Shown here: one piece after another, positions 54,991-64,000 of the stretch
Position numbering within the stretch: the stretch's first letter is position 1
How the letters are laid out: the number at the start of each line of letters is the position of its first letter
Source: Plantago ovata
Lineage: Eukaryota > Streptophyta > Magnoliopsida > Lamiales > Plantaginaceae
Reading direction: 5' to 3'
Assembly (NCBI GenBank): GCA_028274465.1
Contig: CM051457.1
Coordinates: forward strand, 67,926,496-67,990,495
Length of the DNA stretch: 64,000 bases
Made by a program: the position numbers and the translations under genes
The notes under the pieces: generated by a model
Database searches by the model: none
What the model was told of the DNA's origin: nothing
The model's input: only the letters and a program-made list of their open reading frames with translations

Positions 54991-55007
54991 CCCCGGCAAC
55001 GTCGCCA
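54991..55007 (-). other. Gy-A primer binding site, one base changed
   Basis: The minus strand reads TGGCGACGTTGCCGGGG, one base different from the Gy-B and Gy-C site. Confidence 0.85.
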
Positions 55008-55010
55008 ATT

Positions 55011-56199
55011 TGATGAACCGGAATTTGTCAGATTCTAATTAATCAAATAAATTTGTATTTAGCCAAAGGCAATTCACAACTACAATGAAAACCGTAGTGT
55101 AGCAGTAGAATAACCTCGAGTGTCGATCTCTAAGGACTATAACTAGCTTTATCTAATCTAACTTAAACTATAAAATCAACAAACGACTTAGCACAGGTTT
55201 TTCTTATCAAGATAATGAAAGTTAGTGATAGTATGATCATTCAAAGCATAGTGGGTTAATAATCGTGCATGAAGTACCCGATCGTTTTGCATAGAGATCT
55301 TTGATCATGAATTGTCCAATGTGTTCCGTTATTATTCAACACTACGAAGATAGAGGGCTTAGATAGATCAAAGAAATAAAGCAATAACTCAAAGTCTGAT
55401 TCGCTTTACCGCCATCAGCATAATTACTTACCCTTCGCTAAGAAATCACATACTATCACCAACAATAGATTTAGCTACTCATAGATGTCATGCAATCAAC
55501 AGAAATCATAGCAAGATTGAATGAAAATATGTTGAAAGATAAATAAATATAAATAGAAAGATCTGAGATACAATGTTACCGAAGGTTGTCAATCTCCGAA
55601 GAATCGCGATCTCACAAGCTCCAAATCGATAAGAAAAAGTATCTCCTATGCTAGGAATTCTCAGAACAGGCTCTGGAGAATTCTTCCCTAAAACTAATGA
55701 GAAAGGTATGAAAAAAGGTCTGAGAAAGTATGAAAAACGGAGAAAACTGAGCAACTATATATAGGGGTTCGGAATGTGTGGGGCGAGTCGCCCCACACAC
55801 CGGGCGAATCGCCTGTTGTGGGACGAATCACCCCACATCCCGGGCGAATCGCCCGGGAGTGTCAGTCGGCAGCCGACGCGTTTTTGGATTTCTTTTCCTT
55901 TTCGGACTCGGTTTTGCCTTCTAGTGACCTTTTAGCCTTCAGACTCGACCCCTAGACTTCAAATGGTATCCGGAATCTTCTAGATACTCCAAAAATGTCC
56001 CCGGAACACCAATTTTTCGTTCTCTTCCATATAATTGCCCGGAAAACCACGTTTTTCACCTAAAACCTGTAAAATGCAAACTAAAGGGAAACGTTACACT
56101 ATTCTAATAAAATGCACTATAATATAGCTAAATTAACATAGAGGATAGCTAAATTGGTGAAAAAAGACTCGAATGAAAGTGTAAAATACACGTTCATCA
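55011..56199 (-). repeat. Gy-A 5' LTR
   Basis: 1189 bp, TGATGAACCGG...CGTTCATCA. A TATA box lies at 55755-55764 and the palindrome cluster at 55775-55858 (GGGGCGAGTCGCCCC, CGGGCGAATCGCCCGG). It is followed by the target duplication CTTAC. Confidence 0.93.
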
Positions 56200-56204
56200 C
56201 TTAC

Positions 56205-57096
56205 GGAATAATGGCAATCTGTCTCCAAGGATAAAACTACTCTAAGACGACTAAGGAGCACTCCAATAGTCGAATCTGACGAACTTACTTTGAGTATGAT
56301 TGAGTGCAAAGAGAGCAAATGAGGGACAAGAAGGAGTATTGCTTGTGTTTTCTAGTGTATTCATGAGATGAGGTTCATCATCTATTTATACTTCTTTCAT
56401 GTCCTTTCCCAAGTGTTACAACCCTTCCAAGAGTGTACAAACCTTCATTCAACAGTCACAATGTCGAATGGATAACAACCATACACTTTAGGGATGCAAC
56501 CTTTCGTGAAACCACTTGAAATCCGCCAAAAAACTGAACAGGTGCGTACCAGTTCGCAATGCTGCAACATTGTTTTTGTATCGCTGCTGCAAAACCTTTT
56601 ACAGAGAATTACAGTGAGTTAGGAACCGTAATGCTGTAGCATTCATTTCATAATGCTGCAGCGACGTTTACTTGATATCAATGTTGCAGCGTTCTATACA
56701 ACAATGCTGCAACGAAGCTTTACAGTAACTTTCCAGTAAGCTTCTACAATATCAATGCTGCAGCGAGCATTTAACTTTGCTGCTTCAAGAGTTCCTTTTC
56801 TCAAAACTTGGATTTTCAAGTGATTTTCGATATAAGCTTGCTCTTTAATTCGAATTTTAGCACAGTGGATCCAACTGTATTTAAATGACTTAAATCATCC
56901 ATGTATTGATCAAACACTATGTGCATTAATCACCTTTCACCACACGAGATTTTAGTGACTTAACGCTTTAGTTACATCCATTTCAACAAATGTAAATACA
57001 CGAGCATAGAAAGCTCGTTTCTAACGTATTGGGCCCAAACGACCAATACATCGAACGAATTGAAAAAACTCATTCGTTTCACTAAAATTCCCAACA
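56205..57096 (-). repeat. Copia 3' LTR, right part
   Basis: Continuation of the LTR begun at 36445, ending TTCCCAACA. At 56530-56770 it contains about seven near-copies of AATGCTGCAGC. A polypurine tract (TTTCATGTGGGGAT on the minus strand, 57097-57110) adjoins it. Confidence 0.75.
56471..56652. repeat. Inverted repeat arm, paired with 59482-59664
   Basis: A 182-bp part of the Copia LTR that recurs in inverted orientation at 59482-59664 with few differences (for example CTGCAACATTG against CTGCAGCATTG). Confidence 0.9.
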
Positions 57097-59481
57097 ATCC
57101 CCACATGAAAGGGAATTGATGCACATGCACTCTTTCGACGAGAAGTGATAGCATCGGGGTCGATAGCTTTCGCTTTGAATCTCCCTAGTGAAATACCTTC
57201 GGATATACTTGCCACGCGGTGGACCTGAGGCCTTGAAATGGTCGGTGTTTTGTGTATACTAAGACAAAGATAATTCACACTATCACAACCCTGTACTCAT
57301 TTCAGGTTCTTATGGTATGTCCATTTTGGCCATGGACAGCTCCTGGTTTCTCATAAGTGCTTTCGTTTGAAGTGGCCCGTCTTTGCACTTAGATAGGTGA
57401 ACCCCAACAAGGACATCCTACCAATGTCCCACTTGACCCATGTTGAGCTCAAGTTTGGGATTCATTAAGAGTTCGTAAACTCACCCTTTACCATTTCTGC
57501 AGGATAGCACTTAGTGTCTTACGCGGGAATGGGCTTTGGAGTTATAGTCACAAGTGACATCATCCGAAGTGCTCTTACTTCTTAGTATGTCAAGCACACT
57601 CTCGAAGTGCTTAACTGGACATCATCCGAAGTGCTCTTACTTCTTAGTATGTCAAGCACACTCTCGAAGCGCTTAACTGAATTCGTACCGCTTAGTTTTT
57701 CACATTGAACCAAATTCTTTGGATCTCCAGTTAGTATGGTTGGGTTTCCATCGTACGATTCTTGATGAAGTGGGGTTTACCCCATTCCCCTAGACAATCA
57801 GTATCCCTTGATCTTCCATGTATGCTTTTATTAGCGGATCCGCAATGTTATCTTTTGATTTCAAAATCCAAAGAGATAACTCCCATGGAGATCAACTGCT
57901 TAATGGTATTATGTCTATGACAAGTGTGTCTAGACTTACCATTCTACTTAGTGCTCTTCCAAGTGTAGTTTTACTGCCACAGTAAACGGTTTTTCTTGAA
58001 GACATGGATTCCAAGACACATCACAACTCCACCAATGGTAAAAACATTCCTCATTGTGAAATTGGTGTTCCTGCGTTCGAATATCTAGCTAGCATCATTG
58101 TATTCCTCATATACAACTGGAAATCTCGAATCGAGAAGATCATATTTGAGCGTGTGTTATAGGTATCTCTATACCCTATCCAACGCAGTCCAATGATCTT
58201 GGCACGGATCACGCATAAATCTTGCCAACTTGTTGACCGGGTATGCCAAGTCCAGTCATGTACAATTACTAATGTACATACGTAGGCCAATGATTTATGT
58301 GTCCGTCCTTTGCTATGGGTTTAAACATGATTCTTTGCAATACTATTTGTTCATACTCAATAACGCCTTCAGCGGTGACCGAACAAAACATTGAAAACAT
58401 TAAATCTCTTCAAAACATCCTCGATGTAATGAGATTGCGAATGTGCTAACACATCAACATTCTTAGAAATCTCAATTTCTAAGATCTCATATGTTATGCT
58501 CATATCCTTCATGTCAACAACGTTTTCAACATGTTCTTGATCTCCAAGATCTCTTTGTTACTACTCCCAGTTATGAGCATATTATCGACGTAGAGACAAA
58601 TCATTACGAAAGGTCTTTAATCCTCTTTCACGTATATGCATTTGCACTACTCGTTTGTATAGAAATCTTGAGATATAATAACATATCATCGAATTTCTCT
58701 TGCCATCGGTTTCAACCCGTACCACTATTTATCAAGATGACAAGTCTTGTCTTCTTATCTCAAAATAGAATACCACTCGGGTTGTACCATGTAAGTTTAT
58801 TCTTCCAAATCAACATTTGGGAAGGCTACCTAAACATTCATGTGAGGTATCTCAAAATCATGCAAGGTTGTTATGACGATGAACGCTCTTATGGATGTTA
58901 TATGTATCACGGATATGCAAATAGTTCCATTCGTTTTCTACAACACTTGTGTTCAACAACTCACTTGCTTGCAACATAGTAATTTCATTCCGGTGGAAGA
59001 TCAACTATTTGCCAAGCTTAATTTTGTATGATGGAACCCATTCACTTTCGATGACACCCTTCCAAGAAGGAGCATCGATAATAGACAATTCTTTATCTTC
59101 AAACATTTTCTACCAAACAAGGTTAGAAAATTTGGATCAAATATTTTTCCTTTGTTTCAATGCGATGAGCCTTTGCATTCTCTTGCATTGAATTACTAGC
59201 ATGTTTATTTCCACTGATTTCAATGTCATGAGCCTTGGTTATCTCTTGCATTGAATTTTCAGGAAAACCACTAGTTTAAAGATCATGAGCCTTGGTTATC
59301 TCTTGACTTGAACTAGATGCGATGCTAGGAGTCCCTATATTTGACCCGTCCCGTTCATTTGGTGCAGAATGTTCATTCTTACCAAGGTTACATTCACTTG
59401 AACCTTTAAGAAAGGTCAAGTCCTTATTCCTTGTCCAGCGAAGGAATATTCAAGGAATTCATATTCCATCTTTTTGTTGTG
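57097..59481 (-). pseudogene. Heavily decayed Copia pol (reverse transcriptase to RNase H)
   Basis: No long frame survives, but the minus strand gives recognisable Copia motifs in order. These are RWQEKFDDM (about 58700), LYVDNMLITGSSNKEIL (about 58590, catalytic YVDD changed to YVDN), LAHSQSHYIEDVLKRFNV (about 58430), NGKSRH, HRHNTIKQLISMGVISLDFE (about 57870-57930) and, after a frameshift, DNIADPLIKAYMEDQG (57801-57862). The polypurine tract at 57097 and the LTR to the left complete the 3' end of the element. Confidence 0.8.
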
Positions 59482-59664
59482 TTATGAAATGAATGCTACA
59501 GCATTACGGTTCCTAACTCACTGTAATTCTTTGTAAAGGTTTTGCAGCAGCGACACAAAAACAATGCTGCAGCATTGCAAACTGGTACGCACCTGTTCAG
59601 TTTTTTGAAGGATTTTCAAGTGGTGTCACGAAAGGTTGCATCCCTAAAGTGTATGGTTGTTATC
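59482..59664. repeat. Inverted repeat arm (inverted Copia LTR fragment)
   Basis: Reverse complement of 56471-56652. Gy-D begins immediately after it. It is either part of a second LTR in plus orientation or the product of an inversion. Confidence 0.9.
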
Positions 59665-60838
59665 TGATGAACGCGTATTTTACACTTTCATTCGAGTCTT
59701 TTTTCACCAATTTAGCTATCCTCTATGTTAATTTAGCTATATTTTAGTACATTTTATTAGAATAGTGTCACGTTTCCCTTTAGTTTGTATTTTATAGGTT
59801 TTGGGTGAAAAACGAGGTTTTCCGGGCAATTATATTAAAGTGGACGAGGAAATGGTGTTCCGAAGGCATTTTTGGAGTATCTAGAAGATTCCGGATAGGA
59901 TTTGAAGTCTAGGGGTCGAGTCTGAAGGCTAAAAGGTCACTAGAAGGCAAAAACCGAGTCCGGAAAGGAAAAGAAATCCAAAAATGAGTCGAGAACGCGT
60001 CAATTGCCGACAGAACCTCCCGGGCGATTCTCCCCACACCAGGCAATTCGCCCCGTGTGTGGGGCGACTCGCCCTACACCTGCCGAACCCCTATATATAG
60101 TTGCTCCGTTTTTCAGACTTTCTCAGACCTTTTATCTCACCTTTCTCATTAGTTTTAGGTAGGAATTCTCCAGAGCCTGTTCTGGGGATTCTTAGCATAG
60201 GAGACACTTTTTCTTATCGTTTTGGAGCTTGTAAGATCGTGATTCTTCGGAGATTGACAACCTTCGGTAACATTGTATCTTACAGTTTTTCTATTCATAT
60301 TTATTTATCTTTCAACATGTTTTCATTCAATCTTGCTATGATTTCTGTTGATTGCATGTCATCTATGAGTAGCTAAATTTATAGTTGGTGATAGTATGTG
60401 ATTTCTTAGCGAAGGGTTAATAATTATGCTGATGGCGTTAAAGCGAATCAGACTTTGAGTTATTGCTTTATTTCTTTGATCTATCTAAAACCTCTATCTT
60501 CGTAGTGTTGAATAATAACGGAACACAATTGGACAATTCATTGATCAAAGATCTCTATGCAAAATGATCGGGTACTTCATGCATGATTATTAACCTGCTA
60601 TACTTTGAATGATCATACTATCACTAACCTCCATTACCTGATAAGAAAAACCTGTGCTAAGTAGTTTGTTGATTTTATATTTTTAAGTTAGATTAGTTAA
60701 AGCTAGTTATAGTCCTTAGAGATCGACACTCGAGGTTATTCTGCTGCTACACTACGGTTTTCGTTGTAGTTGTGAATTGCCTTTGGCTAAATACAAATTT
60801 ATTTGATTAATTAGAATCTGACAAATTCCGGTTCATCA
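59665..60838 (+). repeat. Gy-D 5' LTR
   Basis: 1174 bp, TGATGAACGCGTATTTTAC...CCGGTTCATCA. A cluster of GGGCGA-type palindromes (60018-60075) lies just before the TATA box CTATATATAG at 60091-60100. Confidence 0.92.
60091..60100 (+). promoter_or_regulatory. TATA box of the Gy-D LTR promoter
   Basis: CTATATATAG in the LTR, conserved at the same place in Gy-A, Gy-B and Gy-C. The GC-palindrome cluster lies directly upstream. Confidence 0.7.
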
Positions 60839-60841
60839 AAT

Positions 60842-60858
60842 TGGCGCCGCTGCCGGGG
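60842..60858 (+). other. Gy-D primer binding site, tRNA-Asp type
   Basis: TGGCGCCGCTGCCGGGG, 3 bp after the LTR end, one base different from the Gy-C site. Confidence 0.9.
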
Positions 60859-61025
60859 ACTATACTCCTTTTTTCTATTTAGCTTTATTATTATTTTCAA
60901 CATTCAATTCCTAGTATAAGTAGTTTTCGATTTTATAAGTGATTTCCAAAAATTTTCTTGATCTTCGAGATTCCTAACGAGACTAATTTTCAGTTTTGAG
61001 TTACTCCTGTTCCAGATTTCCAGGT

Positions 61026-61970
61026 ATGACGACCTTGAAAGCTCGCTTGACACCTACGTTCTCGCAAGTCAAGAAAGGGTCAGCTATATACTTGGAAGAA
61101 GAGTTATCGGGGTATGAGGTAACAAGTTCTGTAGTGAGAAGGATACCGAGGTTCGAAGATGGAGTGGGGATGAATCCGTTAAGCTTCATCAGGTCCTATG
61201 AGGAAGAAATAGCAAAATTCCCAGCAAAGGGGTTCACCGAGGACCAATTATGCAGGAAATTATTTTCTTTTGCTCTAGGATACGAACCAAGAATTTGGAT
61301 AGTGAGGTTAGCACCAGGATCACTGAGAACCTGGGGCCAAGTAGTAGAGGAGTTCTTGGCGCGTTTCATGCCTTACCATGAGACGATTGCCTTGCGGAGT
61401 CGGATCGAACACTTCAAGAAGGAGAGTATGAGCGGTTCTATGACACCTACGAACGTTTTGAGCTGTGTAAACGTGAGTGCCCCCATCACCGTTTCGACGA
61501 AGGAGAATTGATTTGGTATTTTGTTTGTGGTCTACGTGATGATGTTAAGCTTCAAGTGGATGGGATGTGTGGAGGATTAGAAGAATGTACAGTTGAAGAG
61601 GCAATGAAGGTCTTTCAAAAGTACGCCAGTGGATCTGCACAGTCTGAGAGGCTAATGTCGAGTCAAGTCACCAACGGGAATTCAGATCGGGGCGAAACTG
61701 AAGGCTTATACAAAGGATATTCTGAAGACGAAGACATCAGTGAGGAGGAAGAACTTGCGTTTTACGCAGGGATTAAAGCCATTGAGAATGTTTTCGAGAT
61801 AGCACACGCAGGGTAAGCTGAAAACAATCTTCGCATCGAAAAGGCTTTTGAAGCATTCAAAGTAACTGAGCAACTTATCAAGAAACTTAGCTTGTTGAAG
61901 TGTGAAAAGTGCGGAAAAGCAGTCGAAGACGCCCCCTGGAAGTGGGGGGGCGAACCGCCCGGTGTGGGGG
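61026..61970 (+). pseudogene. Gy-D gag, divergent and frameshifted
   Basis: The ATG at 61026 opens MTTLKARLTPTFSQVKKGSA. The retrotransposon gag core is recognisable (FIRSYEEEIAKFPAKGFTED, LCRKLFSFALGYEPRIWIV, PGSLRTWGQVVEEFLARFMP). A one-base shift near 61412 moves to the frame with YERFELCKRECPHHRFDEGE and LIWYFVCGLRDD. The CPHH block aligns with CPHHGF of Gy-C, but overall identity looks low. A stop at 61814-61816 follows EIAHAG; beyond it the same frame still reads KVTEQLIKKLSLLKCEKCGK up to the LTR fragment at 61971. No protease or polymerase is visible. Confidence 0.8.
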
Positions 61971-62350
61971 TGATGAATGTGTATTTTACACTTTCATTCG
62001 AGTCTTTTTCACCTATTTTAGTTATCCTCTATGTTAATTTAGCTATATTTTAATGCATTTTATTAGAATAGTATCACGTTTCCCTTTAGTTTGTATTTTA
62101 CAGGTTTTGGGTGAAAAACGAGGTTTTCCGGGCAATTATATTGAAGTAGACAAGGAATTGGTGTTCCGAAGGCCTATTTGGAGTATCTAGAAGATTCCGG
62201 ATAGGATTTGAAGTCTAGGGGTCGAGTCTGAAGGCTAAAAGGTCACTAGAAGGCAAACACCGAGTCCGAAAAGGAGAAGAAATCCAAAAACGCGTCGAAA
62301 ACGCGTAAAAGGCCGAAAAAACCTTCCGGGCGAGTCGCCGGGACGTGGAG
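61971..62350 (+). repeat. LTR fragment (U3 part) inside Gy-D
   Basis: It begins TGATGAATGTGTATTTTACAC, matching the start of the Gy-D LTR, and breaks off in CGGGCGAGTCGCCGGG, inside the palindrome cluster. The sequence just before it (GGCGAACCGCCCGGTGTGGG) is also a palindrome cluster, so both edges lie in such DNA. Confidence 0.8.
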
Positions 62351-62412
62351 GGGATTTATGATAATTGGAGGGGGTTTTATGCTTTTACCCTAGTTATCTA
62401 TTAGGTTTTTCC

Positions 62413-62739
62413 ATGGGAAAAAACATAGTACCACATGCACCACCTAGAGCACCACAGGGGTCTAGAGGATTTGACTTCTCTGAATTCCGTACCTACCTCG
62501 ACAGCCGCTTCAACAGAATTGATGCCAACAACGCGGCCATGCGACAGGACATCGATAGGCACATTGTCCAGCACAACCGCGATTGGGAGATATTCGAGGA
62601 GCATCGCCGAGAGGATAGGCAGCACATGTGGGAGCAGCAACAGCTCATCCAGCAGCAGCAGGAGGCTCTTCGTCAGTCCAATGAGCTCATGAATGACATG
62701 TGGAGCGACTTTTATGGGGACTACCATCCCGATGATTAG
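62413..62739 (+). CDS. Gy-D small ORF, 108 residues, C-terminal part of an Athila-type additional ORF?
   Basis: ATG at 62413 (MGKNIVPHAPPRAPQGSRGF) begins a frame rich in Gln, Glu and Arg (FRTYLDSRFNRIDANNAAM, WEQQQLIQQQQEAL) that ends DFYGDYHPDD. It is probably a coiled coil. Its position upstream of the conserved 3' region equals that of the additional ORF in Gy-A (51204-51892). Athila ORF-1-like proteins have a comparable charged C-terminal part, but no defining motif is visible. The N-terminal part was probably lost at the junction near 62350. Confidence 0.5.
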   Translation: MGKNIVPHAPPRAPQGSRGFDFSEFRTYLDSRFNRIDANNAAMRQDIDRHIVQHNRDWEIFEEHRREDRQHMWEQQQLIQQQQEALRQSNELMNDMWSDFYGDYHPDD

Positions 62740-64000
62740 TCCTTTCGCATGTCCACTCTCAGCCAACCGAGGCCAAACCGTTCGGTAACATCTAGTATCA
62801 CTTCTTATTACTCATTCTCTTTTGCTAGGGGCTAGCTTAAGAATCGTAAGGGGGATAGGATGTGAACCGTGATGTTAAGTATTGTTTGGCTTAGTGTTGA
62901 TTAGTATCTTGTTCTTTGTTTGCATTTGTATTTGCACGTTTACTGCTTTCTTAGATTTTTTAGGTTGCATTCACTGCATTCATCCTAGGATAGTCTTGCA
63001 TGTTTTATATGGAGTTTATTGCCGAATTTTTTGAACTTTTTTATTGGGTAGATCAACTAACTATGCCATTAATCGTATGCTTCATCTCTATGAATTTGTT
63101 TGAGGTTTTTCTCGCTTGGCTTGTCACATTTAAATATTGCACTTAGTTAAGCATGGTAGTCTCGACATCACTTAGTGGTGTTTTCTCTACTGCGGTTCAC
63201 GAAGGCCTTTATAATAGGATGATGCATGTTAGGGTCTTTTGGTTGTTTTCCCGAGTAATTGTGTACCTAAGAGGCAACAAGTCTTCACCATGCTTTGAGA
63301 TTGCTAAATGCCTAGGAAGGAGGTAGTGTGAGGTTGTGTGATCCTTTGTTCATAACCTATTCTTCCGAATAGGTTTGGGGAGGGGGTTACACCATCATAG
63401 ACTTGTTTCTGTTTTTCATTTTCGTATCGTGAGTTTATTTTTCCTTTTTCGTGAATTTTGTACTCCAACCTATTCTTTCGAATAGGTTTGGGGAAGTCGT
63501 GTGAGTCATTTTTTCTCTTTTTGTTATGCTACTGCTGGCTGAAAAAAAATCGAAAAAAAAGAAGAAAGAAAAAATTCCCGGAAAAAAAAGAGAAAAAGAA
63601 AAATAAAAAATCCTGGAAAGAAAAAAAAAAGAAGAAAAAAGAAAAGACCCCAAAAAAGCAAAGAAGGGTCCAAAAAGAAAGCCAAAAGCCAAATAGCAGT
63701 TTAGCAAAGTGTTGAGTCTTTTTCCAATTCTTGTAATGTTCGTAATCGTGTTTTTTATCTTTTTTGTCTTGAGTGTCATCTGTTCTAGACCACCCTCGTC
63801 CTGCCATTCAGGAAGTGGTGAATAGCTTAAGACTTTACTTGAGAGATGGGTAGAATAAGGGAGTGTTATCTTTTATAGGGAACCCTCCTTCGTTTGACGA
63901 GAGCCAGTACTGGTTCGACCTCTTTTGAGGAAAAGTCTTAACATGGTGGAACAGCAGTAAGTCCTCAGTTTCATAGGCACGGGGCAACCATTCGTATCTT
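62740..64000 (+). other. Gy-D conserved 3' non-coding region (continues beyond the window)
   Basis: Sense-strand counterpart of 38861-40200 in Gy-B. Hairpins lie at 63354-63375 and 63467-63488. Each is followed by GGTTTGGGGA (63372 and 63485). A purine-rich tract lies at 63541-63691. The 3' LTR is not reached. The lysine-rich and phenylalanine-rich frames here are low-complexity artefacts. Confidence 0.85.

Larger units (their letters stand above)
36781..56199 (-). mobile_element. Gy-A: outer Athila-like gag-protease retrotransposon
   Basis: A minus-strand element flanked by CTTAC (36776-36780 and 56200-56204). The 5' LTR is 55011-56199. The 3' LTR is split into 36781-37551 and about 49241-49590 by insertion of Gy-B. 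The internal part (49591-55010) holds gag-protease, a further ORF and a conserved 3' non-coding region. No reverse transcriptase or integrase is present. Coding frames are broken. Confidence 0.9.
59665..64000 (+). mobile_element. Gy-D: Athila-like element on the plus strand (runs off the right edge)
   Basis: 5' LTR 59665-60838, tRNA-Asp-type primer site, a divergent gag, an inserted LTR fragment, an additional small ORF and the conserved 3' non-coding region up to the window end. The LTR resembles that of Gy-A (same CCGGAATTTGTCAGATTC end). The left flank is TTATC; the right flank is outside the window. Confidence 0.88.

Noticed and set aside
58491..59191. Plus-strand frames of 162 and 80 codons
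   Set aside because: They are antisense to the decayed Copia reverse transcriptase motifs on the minus strand.
63435..63807. Lysine-rich and phenylalanine-rich frames at the right end (also near 39341-39643)
   Set aside because: They are translations of the conserved purine-rich tract; low complexity and inconsistent frames between copies.

Overview
The window is nuclear DNA from a flowering plant, most likely a eudicot. It has an intron-containing class I formin gene, plant-type Copia and Athila-like LTR retrotransposons, Mutator- and Stowaway-type inverted-repeat elements, and AT-rich spacers. Apart from the formin gene, nearly everything recognisable is transposon-derived. I cannot name the species.

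Layout. 1-8942: the 5' part of a minus-strand SIRE-type Copia (protease start, gag, PBS, 5' LTR). It sits in the RNase H region of an older plus-strand Copia, which was hit again by a 2.1-kb-LTR element (LTR 4540-6660). A second, truncated SIRE LTR follows. 10879-14563: a five-exon class I formin on the minus strand, with a one-base deletion in exon 3. 15957-20696: a complete minus-strand Copia with identical 141-bp LTRs and one open 1454-residue gag-pol frame. 22681-25446: a solo LTR of the 4540-6660 family, with a 5-bp duplication (GATAA) and a nested Mutator-like foldback element. 25737-25974: a Stowaway MITE. 26287-27287 and 35436-36417: two Mutator-like foldback elements with 9-bp duplications whose cores are arrays of GATCGGAGCT palindromes. 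30263-35008: a decayed minus-strand Tork-type Copia lacking the core of its reverse transcriptase.

36445-57096 is a nest. A Copia LTR was hit by Gy-A (36781-56199, duplication CTTAC). The 3' LTR of Gy-A was hit by Gy-B (37552 to about 49240), and the coding region of Gy-B was hit by Gy-C (41137-47539). Gy-A, -B and -C belong to one Athila-like family with a tRNA-Asp-type primer site. They code for gag and a retropepsin-like protease, which ends in a basic tail and a stop codon; no polymerase or integrase follows. Gy-C still has an open 714-residue gag-protease frame. A fourth relative, Gy-D (59665 to beyond the window), lies on the plus strand. It has a similar LTR and 3' region but a very different gag.

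The most unusual signal is the conserved 3' non-coding region of this family. It holds repeated copies of the 11-mer that also forms the polypurine tract next to the 3' LTR, paired hairpins next to some of them, a purine-rich tract over 100 bp long and a hairpin around GGGAGGCAACCC. The LTR promoters carry arrays of GGGCGANTCGCCC-like palindromes just upstream of the TATA box. This fits a non-autonomous gag-protease retrotransposon lineage that uses polymerase supplied in trans. That reading is inference; the sequence features are directly visible.
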